This document shows positions 1 to 8,393 of a stretch of DNA of 64,000 nucleotides, in pieces. The stretch lies in NCBI RefSeq assembly GCF_018889995.1, contig NZ_CP076547.1, forward strand, positions 992,001 to 1,056,000, written 5' to 3'. A program made the translations under genes and the position numbers. Position 1 is the stretch's first letter, and the number at the start of each line of letters is the position of its first letter. Source of the stretch: Subtercola sp. PAMC28395 (GTDB lineage: Bacteria > Actinomycetota > Actinomycetes > Actinomycetales > Microbacteriaceae). Below the pieces are notes generated by a model. The model saw nothing but the letters and a program-made list of their open reading frames with translations. It did no database searches and had not been told where the DNA came from.

Positions 1-780
1 CTGGTTGTGGCCGTCGACGGTGGCCAGGGCGATCCAGTCGTTGGCTGACCCCTCGGCGAACGCCATGCCGAGCATGATCAGGCCGATGAGCAGCAGCCTC
101 GAATCGGCCCAGACGGCCAAGCCTTCCCTGACCCGCACGCGAAAGGGAGTCTTCGCGCTGGTCGAGGGGTCTTCGACATCTACTTCGTGGGGGATGAATC
201 GCACGACTACAACGCCCGTGAGGATGATGAGAACGGCCAAGGCCGTGAGATGCCAGGAGACAGGAATGCCGAGGCCAGAAGCGGCAGCGCCGATGAGAGC
301 GCCGATCACTGTGCCCAGGCTGAAGAAGGCATGCATCAACGGGAGAAGCGTTCGACCGATCGCACGCTCCGCTGCTGCTCCCTCCACGTTCATCGTCACG
401 TCGAGTGAGCCGTTGCCGAATCCGAGAACGGCGAGGAACACGGTTGCAAGGAAGGGCTCAGGAAACACGGCAGCAGAGATTCCCGCTCCAGCGAGACCGA
501 TGCCGTTCAGACTGAGCGAGAGGATCACTGCCCCCCGAGGGCCGAGCCTGGCGATGAATTGCGGGGCGACGACGAGACCGAGGATGGCCCCGAACGACAG
601 GCCGAGGATCATCAGGCCCACAGCCGAGGTGTCAAGGCCGAGTTCGTCGCGCACTGCCGGAAGTCGGGAAACCCAGGTGGCGATGGAGAGCCCGCTGAGG
701 GTGAAGATCACGAAGACGGCATTCCGCCAGGCAATGAGGTGCAAGCGGGTCGCCGACTGCGGGGCGGCTGGCTGGGTCAT
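1..780 (-). CDS. MFS transporter, partial (C-terminal end outside the window)
   Basis: The first 260 codons of a major facilitator superfamily permease can be read from ATG at 780 to the left edge of the window, where the frame is still open. The N-terminus MTQPAAPQSATRLHLIAWRN is followed by alternating hydrophobic helices. A conserved loop (LSFGAILGL, then RLGPRGAV) resembles the MFS motif A region, and a second conserved stretch reads GFGNGSLDVTMN, as in YbjJ and fucose-permease-like carriers. The substrate cannot be read from sequence. It is transcribed divergently from a LacI-family regulator 95 bp away, and a perfect palindrome lies between them, so it is probably the regulator's target. 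Confidence 0.82.
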   Translation of the reverse strand, partial: MTQPAAPQSATRLHLIAWRNAVFVIFTLSGLSIATWVSRLPAVRDELGLDTSAVGLMILGLSFGAILGLVVAPQFIARLGPRGAVILSLSLNGIGLAGAGISAAVFPEPFLATVFLAVLGFGNGSLDVTMNVEGAAAERAIGRTLLPLMHAFFSLGTVIGALIGAAASGLGIPVSWHLTALAVLIILTGVVVVRFIPHEVDVEDPSTSAKTPFRVRVREGLAVWADSRLLLIGLIMLGMAFAEGSANDWIALATVDGHNQ

Positions 781-837
781 GGTGATTCCTTGGGAACAAG
801 CTCAGGATGCGGAGTCCGACGGGGGGATCTGTCAAAG

Positions 838-851
838 TCGAATCGATTCGA
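838..851. promoter_or_regulatory. Candidate LacI-family operator, 14-bp perfect palindrome
   Basis: TCGAATCGATTCGA is a perfect inverted repeat with a central CG, the usual geometry of LacI/PurR-family operators. It extends to about 20 bp with one mismatched pair. It lies between the divergent MFS gene (start 780) and the LacI gene (start 876), so binding could repress both. Confidence 0.6.
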
Positions 852-875
852 TTTCTTTGGACTACGCTATTCGAT

Positions 876-1949
876 GTGAGTGCACACAATCAACCTCACC
901 CGGGCACACCGGTGCGGCCCACGCTGGCCGATGTGGCAAAGCGTGCGGGAGTCTCGGGCTCGACAGCATCCATTGCTTTCAGCGGTGACGGCTCGATTTC
1001 GGCCAAGACGCGCGACCGGGTGTTGAAGGCGGCCGAGGAACTCAACTATGCCGGCCCCGACCCGCGAGCCAGATCGCTGCGCCAGGGGCGTTCGGGCATC
1101 GTCGGGGTGATTCTCGAAGACCGTGTGCTGAACTCCTTTCGCGATCCGATGATGATTGCGGCACTCGACGGCATTTCGCAGGAGCTCGGTGAGAGCGATG
1201 GGATGCTGCTGCTGACGTGGAACGGTGAAGGGGAGTCGAGCATCCAGACCGCGGTCTTCGATGCGGCGATCTTCATGGGCTGCAGCCCGCACCTGGCGCG
1301 TTCCATTGAGATCATGAGGCAGCGGAACATTCCGATGGTGGCGATCGAGGGCCAGCGGTTCGATGGGGTTCTGAGCGTCAGTCTCGACAATCGCGCGGCG
1401 TCGGCGACGATTGCCCGGCATGTGTTCGATCTCGGGCACCGCCGGGTTGCCACAATCACTCTTCCACTCGACTCCAACCGGATTCTGCGCCCGCTCACCG
1501 AGGAGATAGAGGCCTCGGCAACCACAGCTACCTCGATCGACAGACTCGCCGGTGCGCGCGACGTTTTTGCGGGCCTGGGGGGAGCTGTCGCTCGGCTGTC
1601 ATCGAGCGACGAGGGCTACGAGGCCGCTCTGTCGGTACTGGATGCTGCACCCGCGGATCGCCCGACAGCCATCATCGCGCAGAGCGACCTCCTGGCAGTG
1701 GGCGCTATTCGTGCAGCAGAATCCCTGGGACTCTCCGTGCCAGGCGATCTCACGGTCGTCGGATTCGATGGCCTGCGTATCGAGGGAATGAGCGACTACG
1801 ACCTCACCACCATGGTGCAGCCGGCCACCGAGAAGGGAAGAGCCGCAGGGCTTGCGGTGACCCAGCTGCTCTCCGGGCGGGAGTCCGGTGACGTCAGCTT
1901 GACTTCGTACTTGCACGTGGGCAACACCTCAGGACCCGTGCCGGACTGA
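876..1949 (+). CDS. LacI family transcriptional regulator
   Basis: This is a 357-aa DNA-binding repressor. The N-terminal helix-turn-helix is typical of the family: PTLADVAKRAGVSGSTAS, then a hinge ending KTRDRVLKAAEELNY, at about residues 13-60. A periplasmic-binding-protein-like effector domain follows, with GIVGVILED near the start and the second-lobe signature PTAIIAQSDLLAVGAIRA then VPGDLTVVGFDG. GTG at 876 is chosen because it places the HTH close to the N-terminus as in relatives; an upstream in-frame start at 807 would run through the palindromic operator. The effector is unknown. Control of the divergent MFS gene is an inference from position. Confidence 0.88.
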   Translation: MSAHNQPHPGTPVRPTLADVAKRAGVSGSTASIAFSGDGSISAKTRDRVLKAAEELNYAGPDPRARSLRQGRSGIVGVILEDRVLNSFRDPMMIAALDGISQELGESDGMLLLTWNGEGESSIQTAVFDAAIFMGCSPHLARSIEIMRQRNIPMVAIEGQRFDGVLSVSLDNRAASATIARHVFDLGHRRVATITLPLDSNRILRPLTEEIEASATTATSIDRLAGARDVFAGLGGAVARLSSSDEGYEAALSVLDAAPADRPTAIIAQSDLLAVGAIRAAESLGLSVPGDLTVVGFDGLRIEGMSDYDLTTMVQPATEKGRAAGLAVTQLLSGRESGDVSLTSYLHVGNTSGPVPD

Positions 1950-1977
1950 TGGCGCGTCGGCTCGTCGGCCCACCTCG

Positions 1978-1983
1978 TAGGAT
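1978..1983 (+). promoter_or_regulatory. -10 box TAGGAT, 6 nt before ATG 1990
   Basis: TAnnnT hexamer placed so that transcription would start at the A of the start codon (leaderless type); the spacer CGAAGG could also act as a weak Shine-Dalgarno sequence. Confidence 0.45.
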
Positions 1984-1989
1984 CGAAGG

Positions 1990-3183
1990 ATGACCTCAGC
2001 CCTGCAGGTGCGCGGAACCGTGACACTGCTGGGCACAGCGGTAGTCGGTCGCCTGCCGCAGGCCATGAGTTCGCTCGCGATTGTGCGTCTCGTTCGCGAC
2101 CAGGGTGGTGATTTTGTTCTCGCGTCGCTGCTGACAGCGGTGTACGTGGCATTCAGCGTGGTTGGCCAGCCCCTGCTGAGCAGGCTGATCGACCGCTTCG
2201 GCCGGCCTCGCGTGATTCTTCTGGGTTCGGCGGCGTTGGCAACGCTCTCGCTGTGTGTGCTTTCGTTCGCGGCGGTGCAGGCCCCCGCATTCGCCGTCGT
2301 GCTCGCGGCGCTCGCCGGCCTCGCCACTCCACCGCTGGAGTCGAGCCTTCGCTCGCTCTGGCCGCGCATGATGAGCCCAGGCAGACAACTCGCCTCGGCT
2401 TTCAGCTTCGATGCCGCCGCCCAGGAGACGCTCTTCATCACGGGCCCTCTCGTCACGGCCGTGGGTATCCTGCTGTTCGGGGCCCAGGGAAACGTGCTCT
2501 TCATGGCTGCGCTCGGCCTGATCGGAACAGCGGCGTTCACCGCACACCGTCAGCTGCGACGGGTCGAAGGTCACGTGCGTGAAGCCTTGTCTGCGATGGA
2601 TGCCCGGCCCCTGCTCAGCCTCGCACCGTTTCGACGACTGGCGCTCGTGCAACTGACCGTCGGTGTGCCCCTGGGGTCGCTCACGATCGTCGTGACCGGC
2701 TACGGAGAGCATGTCGGTCTGCCCGCCGTCGGCGCGTGGGCGCTCGCGATCAATGCTGCCGGGGGTCTGACCGGTGCATTGCTCGTTGCGCGGTTCCCCT
2801 TTCACACTTCGCCCAATTCGAGTATTCGCTGGCAGGTATTGGCACTGGCTGTGCTCTATGTGCCGCTGACCTTCGTCGATGCCCCGGTCTGGTTCTGGTT
2901 TGTGTCCGTCTTCGCGTCAGGACTGATGCTTCCGCCCCTGCTGACGCAGGTTTTCACGCAGACAGAACGCCTGGTACCGTCCGCACGCCTGAACGAAGGA
3001 AACGCCTGGGTCGTCAGTTCTCTCACGCTCGGGATCGCCCTCGGTACTCTGCTGTCGGGTGCGATCTCAGACGCGGTGCCGGGTGCATCCGGGATCGTCG
3101 TGGCGATGCTCGCCGGGGCCGCGACGACTCTGATCGGCGCAGCTATCGCAGCCCCGAGCGCGCTGGCGGCACTCGCGGAATAG
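1990..3183 (+). CDS. MFS transporter
   Basis: A 397-aa integral membrane protein with about 12 predicted helices. Between helices 2 and 3 it has LLSRLIDRFGRPRVILLG, which matches MFS motif A (GxLxDRxGRRxxL). The closing segments are rich in Ala, Leu and Val (IGAAIAAPSALAALAE). It starts 41 bp after the LacI gene and is followed 9 bp later by an MBL hydrolase, but each of the three has its own promoter-like hexamer. Similarity is to generic multidrug or sugar-type exporters; the substrate is unknown. ATG 1990 gives a normal short N-terminus. Confidence 0.85.
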   Translation: MTSALQVRGTVTLLGTAVVGRLPQAMSSLAIVRLVRDQGGDFVLASLLTAVYVAFSVVGQPLLSRLIDRFGRPRVILLGSAALATLSLCVLSFAAVQAPAFAVVLAALAGLATPPLESSLRSLWPRMMSPGRQLASAFSFDAAAQETLFITGPLVTAVGILLFGAQGNVLFMAALGLIGTAAFTAHRQLRRVEGHVREALSAMDARPLLSLAPFRRLALVQLTVGVPLGSLTIVVTGYGEHVGLPAVGAWALAINAAGGLTGALLVARFPFHTSPNSSIRWQVLALAVLYVPLTFVDAPVWFWFVSVFASGLMLPPLLTQVFTQTERLVPSARLNEGNAWVVSSLTLGIALGTLLSGAISDAVPGASGIVVAMLAGAATTLIGAAIAAPSALAALAE

Positions 3184-3186
3184 GGT
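3181..3186 (+). promoter_or_regulatory. -10 box TAGGGT, 6 nt before ATG 3193
   Basis: The hexamer overlaps the stop codon of the preceding MFS gene and would give a leaderless transcript for the MBL gene. Confidence 0.45.
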
Positions 3187-3192
3187 GGGTGC

Positions 3193-3957
3193 ATGCAGCT
3201 CACGGTTCTCGGCACAGCCACCCCCTATCCCGTGCCGGGCAACGCGTGCTCTGGCTACCTCTTACAGGGGGCGCTCACTTCCGGTCACCCCACGACTATC
3301 TGGATCGATGCTGGAACAGGCACCCTTGCCGAACTTCAACGGAGCACAAGGGTCGACGAAATCGACGCGATCTGGATCTCACACCGGCACGCGGACCACA
3401 CGGCCGATCTCCTGGTGGCCTACTATGCGCTCCGGCACAGCTCGCTTCGGCCGACGGCGAAGATCCGCGTGATCGGGCCGGAAGCGCTGGCCGACAGGCT
3501 CGCCGAATTCCTGGGCCCGGATGCTGTGCAGGGCTTGCACGAGGTGTTCGAGTTCACCGAGATGAGCGGCTGGGGCGAAACAATCATCGGCGACCTCACG
3601 CTCGCGTGGGGGCCCGTGGCACACGGAGTTCCTGCGTTCGCATTGACCGTCACCGATGGCCGCACATCGTTCACCTACTCGGGAGACACTGCGCCCTGCA
3701 CGTCTCTGGTGGAGATGGCTGAGAAATCGGCAACGCTGCTGTGCGAAGCGGGGTATTCCCGTGAGGCATTGGGTGCCGAAGCAGTGCACCACACACCGGA
3801 GGACGCCGCCAGAACGGCGGCTGCCGCGGGGGCCCTGACGATCATCCTGACGCACTTGGCCGATGACCTCGACCCGGCCGACGCGGTGAGACGGGTGCAT
3901 GACGCGTTCGCCGGTGCGATCATTCTCGCCGAGCCGGGCCTGACGTTCACGGTGTGA
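3193..3957 (+). CDS. MBL-fold metallo-hydrolase (RNase Z-like branch)
   Basis: A 254-aa metallo-beta-lactamase-fold protein. It begins MQLTVLGTATPYPVPGNACS, carries the metal-binding HxHxDH motif as SHRHADHTADL at about residues 59-69, and has further conserved elements FTYSGDT (about residue 157) and a late ILTHLADD that supplies a metal-ligand His. The layout matches the ribonuclease Z/ElaC-like and phosphodiesterase-like branch, which often acts on small phosphodiesters in the cytoplasm. The exact substrate is not predictable. It is convergent with the MATE gene, with only 12 bp between stops. Confidence 0.85.
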   Translation: MQLTVLGTATPYPVPGNACSGYLLQGALTSGHPTTIWIDAGTGTLAELQRSTRVDEIDAIWISHRHADHTADLLVAYYALRHSSLRPTAKIRVIGPEALADRLAEFLGPDAVQGLHEVFEFTEMSGWGETIIGDLTLAWGPVAHGVPAFALTVTDGRTSFTYSGDTAPCTSLVEMAEKSATLLCEAGYSREALGAEAVHHTPEDAARTAAAAGALTIILTHLADDLDPADAVRRVHDAFAGAIILAEPGLTFTV

Positions 3958-3969
3958 ACCTGTGGCTGG

Positions 3970-5322
3970 TCAGCGGGAGAGGCCGGGGACGATCCACGCT
4001 GATGTTCGGGCCCGGAGGCCGAGCGTCAGCGCCCGCGCCCCGATGTAGCCGTAGCCGAACGCCGCCCACAACCAGACGAGCGCCAGGTCGCCGCCGGGAT
4101 GGGCGGCGATCACGACGGCCAGGAGCGGCGCGTAGCACGCCAGATTCACCACGCCGGTCAGGGCGAGGTACCGGGCGTCACCCGCGCCGATGAGTACCCC
4201 GTCGAGAACGAAGACGAACCCGGCGAGAGGAATTCCGACGGCCATCGTGTAGAGGGTGACGGTCAAGGCGCGCTGCACGTCGATGCTCGGTGAGAACACC
4301 GGGCCCAGAAGCGGCGCTGTGCTCGCGAGCAGGAGCCCCAGCACGGTGCCCGCACCGAGACCCCAGAGCACCAGGCGCCGGGTGATCTGCTTCACGCCTG
4401 TGGTGTCCGATGCACCGAGACGATGCCCGATGAGGGCCTGGCCGGCGATGGCGAGTGAATCCAGAACGAGTGCGAGAGCCGTGAACAGGGTCAGTGCGAT
4501 CTGGAACGCGCCCAGCTGTGCTGTGCCGAAGGTCGCGGCTACCGCAGGGGTGGCGAGCATAGCGGCTCGCAGGCTCGCTGTTCGCAGAAAGAGCCAACCA
4601 CCGGATGCCGCGGCCGAACCGACACCGTCGAGTCCAGGGCGCAGGCTCGCACCACTCTGCCTGGCCGCTCGGACCGCGATGACGAGGTAGACCCCGGCCA
4701 TGGCCCACTGGGCGACAACGGTTCCGGCGGCTGAGCCGGCTATGCCCCAGCCGAATCCATAGATGAAGAGTGCATTGAGGCCAGCGTTGGCGGCGAACCC
4801 GGCGACGGCGACCACCAGGGGTGTTCTTGTGTCCTGCAATCCCCGCAGAAGGCCGGTTGCGGCGATGACGAGCAGCATCGCCGGAAGGCCGGCCAGCGAG
4901 ATCGTGAGATACGTGTTCGCATCGGCGGCGATGGCGGGATCGCTCGTGAATATTCCGATCACGGCATGTGACGTGACAATCCCGAGCGCGACCACCAGGA
5001 TTCCGAGCCCAAGTGCGAGCCACAGCCCGTCGATGCCCGCCTTGATGGCGCCGGTTCGGTCGCCGGCACCGAGCCTCCTGGCCACAGCTGGTGTCGTTGC
5101 ATAGGCCAGGAAGATGAGCAGGCCGATGGCAGTCTGGATGATCGCACTGGCGATGCCGAGGGCGGCGAGTGGTACCTCGCCCAGGTGGCCGACCAGGGCA
5201 GTGTCGGTGAGCAGGAACAGTGGCTCGGCGATGAGCGCACCCAGGGCGGGAATCGCGAGCCGCAGGATGTCTCTGTCGACCGCTGGGTTTTGCACAGGCA
5301 CGCCTAAGTATGCTTGAGCCAT
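3970..5322 (-). CDS. MATE family efflux transporter (DinF-like)
   Basis: A 450-aa, roughly 12-helix cation-coupled multidrug or toxin exporter of the inner membrane. The N-terminal block (DRDILRLAIPALGALIAEPLF, then TDTALVGHLG at about residues 15-45) is the standard MATE signature. The second repeat has AIAGQALIGHRLGA. ATG 5322 gives MAQAYLGVPVQNP before the first helix; an in-frame GTG at 5301 is an alternative. The chosen start overlaps the ATG of the divergent M13 peptidase by 2 nt, so each gene's 5' signals would lie inside the other. Confidence 0.86.
   Translation of the reverse strand: MAQAYLGVPVQNPAVDRDILRLAIPALGALIAEPLFLLTDTALVGHLGEVPLAALGIASAIIQTAIGLLIFLAYATTPAVARRLGAGDRTGAIKAGIDGLWLALGLGILVVALGIVTSHAVIGIFTSDPAIAADANTYLTISLAGLPAMLLVIAATGLLRGLQDTRTPLVVAVAGFAANAGLNALFIYGFGWGIAGSAAGTVVAQWAMAGVYLVIAVRAARQSGASLRPGLDGVGSAAASGGWLFLRTASLRAAMLATPAVAATFGTAQLGAFQIALTLFTALALVLDSLAIAGQALIGHRLGASDTTGVKQITRRLVLWGLGAGTVLGLLLASTAPLLGPVFSPSIDVQRALTVTLYTMAVGIPLAGFVFVLDGVLIGAGDARYLALTGVVNLACYAPLLAVVIAAHPGGDLALVWLWAAFGYGYIGARALTLGLRARTSAWIVPGLSR
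5309..5314 (+). promoter_or_regulatory. -10 box TATGCT, 6 nt before ATG 5321
   Basis: Leaderless-type -10 for the M13 peptidase, embedded in the first codons of the divergent MATE gene. Confidence 0.45.
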
Positions 5323-7300
5323 GAGCTCATCGGGTATCGAAACCACCTCACTCGACCCTGCGACCCGCGCGCAGGACGACCTGTTCAGGCACGTCAACGG
5401 GCGCTGGATCGCCACGACCGAGATCCCTGAGGACAAGGCGCGCTGGGGGTCGTTCTACCTGCTCGCCGAGGCCGCCGAGAAGGCCGTGCAGGAGATCATC
5501 ATCGAGGCGCAGGGCGCCGCGGAGGGCAGCGAAGAGCGCAAGTTCGGGGACCTCTATACGAGCTTCATGGACGAGGCGCGCATCGAGGAGCTGGGCGCGA
5601 CGCCCATCCAATCCCAGCTGAATGAAGTGCAGTCGATCACCACACTCGAGGACTTCGTGCGGGCGGTCGGGCGTCTCGAGCGACAGGGCGTCGGCGGCTT
5701 CTTCGGACTCTTCGTCGACAACGACCCGGGCAATCCCGAGCGCTACCTCGTATTCGTCGAGCAGGGCGGCATCTCTCTGCCCGACGAGAGCTACTACCGC
5801 GAGGAGAAATTCGCCGCCATCCGTGAGGCGTACCTCGCTCACGTGCAACGCATGTTCGAACTCGCAGGCTTCGACGCCAGCTCTGTCGACCGGGCGGCCA
5901 GGGTCTTAGCGCTCGAGACCGAGATCGCCTCGAAGCACTGGGACAACGTGAAGACACGTGATGCCCAGGCCACCTACAACCTGCTGTCGTGGGCCGAGCT
6001 GCTGGCCCTGTTCGCTGGCTCTGCCGACGAGACCTCGCCCGCGGGATCGCTCACCCTGTGGCGTGACGCGCTCGATGCTCCTGCAGCCGTCTTCGATGAA
6101 ATCGTTGTGCGCGAGCCCAGTTTTCTCGAAGGCCTCTCCTCCCTCATCACGGCCGACAGACTCGAATCCTGGAAGGACTGGCTGACCTGGAAGGTCGTGC
6201 ACGGCGCCGCAGCGCTGCTGCCGGAGCAGTTCGTCGAGGAGAACTTCGACTTCTACGGTCGTACGCTGACCGGCACGCCGTCGATGCGTGCACGCTGGAA
6301 GCGTGGCGTCTCCCTGGTCGAGGGTTCGATGGGTGAAGCCGTGGGCCGCATCTACGTCGAGCGCCACTTCCCGAAGACCGCCAAAGCTGCCATGGACGTG
6401 TTGGTTGCCAACCTGATCGAGGCCTATCGCCAGTCGATCACCGACCTCGCCTGGATGACCCCGGAGACCCGCCAGCGCGCACTCGATAAACTCGACAAGT
6501 TCACGCCGAAGATCGGCTTTCCGGTGAAATGGCGCGACTATTCGGCGCTCGATCTCACTGCCGACAGCCTGTTCGCCAACGTGCGGGCGACGAGCGAGTT
6601 CGAGTTCCAGCGTGAACTCGGCAAGGTCGGCAGGCCGCTCGACCGCGACGAGTGGTTCATGACTCCCCAGACCATCAACGCGTACTACAACCCCGGGTTC
6701 AACGAGATCGTGTTCCCTGCGGCCATCCTGCAGCTGCCGTTCTTCGACGAGTCACGGGATGCTGCAGCCAACTACGGCGCAATCGGAGCGGTGATCGGGC
6801 ACGAGATCGGCCACGGTTTCGACGACCAGGGTTCGCGATTCGACGGAGACGGGCGCCTGACGGACTGGTGGACGGCCGATGACCGCGAGGCTTTCGAAAA
6901 GCTGACAGCCTCGTTGATCGAACAGTATGACGCCCTTGCGCCCGCCCAGGTGCCCGACCACCACGTGAACGGCGCACTGACGATCGGTGAGAACATTGGC
7001 GATCTGGGCGGACTCGGCATAGCGTGGAAGGCGTACCTCATTTCGCTGGGTTCGAACCCGCCCCCGGTGATCGACGGTATGACCGGCGCCCAGCGATTCT
7101 TCCTGTCGTGGGCTCAGGCGTGGCAGCAGAAGTCCCGAGACGAAGAGGTGATCCGCCTGCTGGCGATCGACCCCCACTCGCCGAATGAATTCCGCTGCAA
7201 CCAGATCGTGCGCAACATTCCCGAGTTCTACGAAGCGTTCGGCGTCACAGACGACGATGCCCTGTGGTTGGCCCCGGAATCCCGCGTCGCCATCTGGTGA
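5321..7300 (+). CDS. pepO: M13 family zinc metallopeptidase (PepO/neprilysin-like)
   Basis: A 659-aa endopeptidase, the usual length for actinobacterial M13 enzymes. The N-terminal M13 domain begins with DPATRAQDDLFRHVNGRW. The catalytic domain carries the zinc motif HEIGH at residues 494-498 (GAVIGHEIGHGFDDQG) and the downstream third-ligand motif ENIGDLGG. The NAYYNPGFNEIVFPAAILQ substrate-cleft segment and the C-terminal CNQIVRNIPEFYEAFGV are also present. No signal peptide is visible, so it should act on small peptides in the cytoplasm or be exported non-classically. It shares its start with the divergent MATE exporter. Confidence 0.93.
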   Translation: MSSSGIETTSLDPATRAQDDLFRHVNGRWIATTEIPEDKARWGSFYLLAEAAEKAVQEIIIEAQGAAEGSEERKFGDLYTSFMDEARIEELGATPIQSQLNEVQSITTLEDFVRAVGRLERQGVGGFFGLFVDNDPGNPERYLVFVEQGGISLPDESYYREEKFAAIREAYLAHVQRMFELAGFDASSVDRAARVLALETEIASKHWDNVKTRDAQATYNLLSWAELLALFAGSADETSPAGSLTLWRDALDAPAAVFDEIVVREPSFLEGLSSLITADRLESWKDWLTWKVVHGAAALLPEQFVEENFDFYGRTLTGTPSMRARWKRGVSLVEGSMGEAVGRIYVERHFPKTAKAAMDVLVANLIEAYRQSITDLAWMTPETRQRALDKLDKFTPKIGFPVKWRDYSALDLTADSLFANVRATSEFEFQRELGKVGRPLDRDEWFMTPQTINAYYNPGFNEIVFPAAILQLPFFDESRDAAANYGAIGAVIGHEIGHGFDDQGSRFDGDGRLTDWWTADDREAFEKLTASLIEQYDALAPAQVPDHHVNGALTIGENIGDLGGLGIAWKAYLISLGSNPPPVIDGMTGAQRFFLSWAQAWQQKSRDEEVIRLLAIDPHSPNEFRCNQIVRNIPEFYEAFGVTDDDALWLAPESRVAIW

Positions 7301-7367
7301 ATTCGGCACGAATCACTCTCGCGCCCCAGACAGCAACGCCACGACGTTGCCCGAACAAGGATCGGCG

Positions 7368-8279
7368 GTGAAGCAGACCATGCGGAAGGATCGGCGCAGA
7401 GCCCAGCCCGAGCTGCCCAGCGGTCGTCGGTCGAGCGCCCCGTCGCACGACACCGACACGTTCAAGCGTGGTTTCGTCTCGCTGACCAAGCTCGCCCTCT
7501 CCGGGGTTCAGATCACGGCGTCGGCACTCGATGTCACTACAGAGAAGGTGCTCTTCTCGATCGACGACCACCTCTCTGTACCCACCGCGAGCCTCGGTAA
7601 GGTCATCCTGCTCATCGAGGTCGCGGCCCGGCTGACCCAGCGAGATGGGTCTGCGCATGGCCTGCTCGATCGCACGGTCGCCGACTCCGCTGCGGGCACA
7701 GGGCTCTGGCAGCACCTGCAGATTCCGACGATGCCGGTCGCCGACCTCGCCGTGCTGGTCGGCCAGTCCAGTGACAATCTCGCCACCAATGTTCTGCTGC
7801 GGCACATCGGGCTCGACGCGGTGCGGGCCAGGGGCGAAGCGCTGGGCCTGAACCGCACGTTCCTTCTCGACAAAGTACGCGATCACCGCGGCCCCGATGA
7901 TGCACCCCACCTCTCTGTTGGTTCGGCGCGCGAACTCAGCACACTGTTCCGCGACCTCGCGGAGGGTTCCGTCGTCGATGTGGCGACGAGCCAGCAGGTT
8001 CTGGCCTGGCTCGGGCTCAGCGCCGACCTGTCGATGGTGGCCAGCGCGTTCGGGCTCGACCCGCTTTCGCACGTGCACTCCGACCACGGCTTGCTCCTGG
8101 TGAACAAGACGGGGTCAGGCCCGGGCATCCGTTCAGAAGTGGGCATACTTCGGGGCCCGCGAGCCAGCGTCAGCTATGCCGTGACAATGCGCTTCAATGA
8201 TGAGGAGCTCACCTCGCGGCTGGCTGTGCTCGACGGCATGCGTACCCTCGGCACCGACATTCTGGAGTACGTGTACTGA
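7368..8279 (+). CDS. Serine hydrolase, class A beta-lactamase-like fold
   Basis: A 303-aa protein with the three active-site motifs of the penicillin-binding/class A beta-lactamase fold: SxxK as SLGK at residues 75-78, SDN in VLVGQSSDNLATN, and KTG in LLVNKTGSGPG. It has no recognisable signal peptide, which argues against a secreted resistance enzyme; many actinobacteria carry such cytosolic serine hydrolases of unknown substrate. GTG 7368 is preceded by AAGG at 7357-7360; ATG 7380 is an alternative. It follows the M13 peptidase by 67 bp on the same strand. Confidence 0.82.
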   Translation: MKQTMRKDRRRAQPELPSGRRSSAPSHDTDTFKRGFVSLTKLALSGVQITASALDVTTEKVLFSIDDHLSVPTASLGKVILLIEVAARLTQRDGSAHGLLDRTVADSAAGTGLWQHLQIPTMPVADLAVLVGQSSDNLATNVLLRHIGLDAVRARGEALGLNRTFLLDKVRDHRGPDDAPHLSVGSARELSTLFRDLAEGSVVDVATSQQVLAWLGLSADLSMVASAFGLDPLSHVHSDHGLLLVNKTGSGPGIRSEVGILRGPRASVSYAVTMRFNDEELTSRLAVLDGMRTLGTDILEYVY

Positions 8280-8287
8280 GGTACTCG

Positions 8288-8345
8288 TCGATTTTCCCGA
8301 AAGCGCAGCATTGTGCTCGAATTCTCGCACTTCGGGGAAAGTCGA
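8288..8345. terminator. Stem-loop between convergent genes
   Basis: The arms at 8288-8301 (TCGATTTTCCCGAA) and 8331-8345 (TTCGGGGAAAGTCGA) pair over about 14 bp with one mismatch and one bulge, and a small AGCA-TTG-TGCT hairpin sits in the loop. It lies between the stops of the serine hydrolase and hemA, as expected for a bidirectional terminator, though the T-tracts are inside the stem. Confidence 0.5.
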
Positions 8346-8393
8346 TCGTCTCCTGGCCGGGGAGCTTGCGAGGAGCACGAGGTGAGAAGCGCC

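Noticed and set aside
7368-8279. Secreted beta-lactamase conferring resistance
   Set aside because: SxxK, SDN and KTG are present but there is no signal peptide and no class A Glu166 motif that I can place, so a cytosolic serine hydrolase is the safer call.
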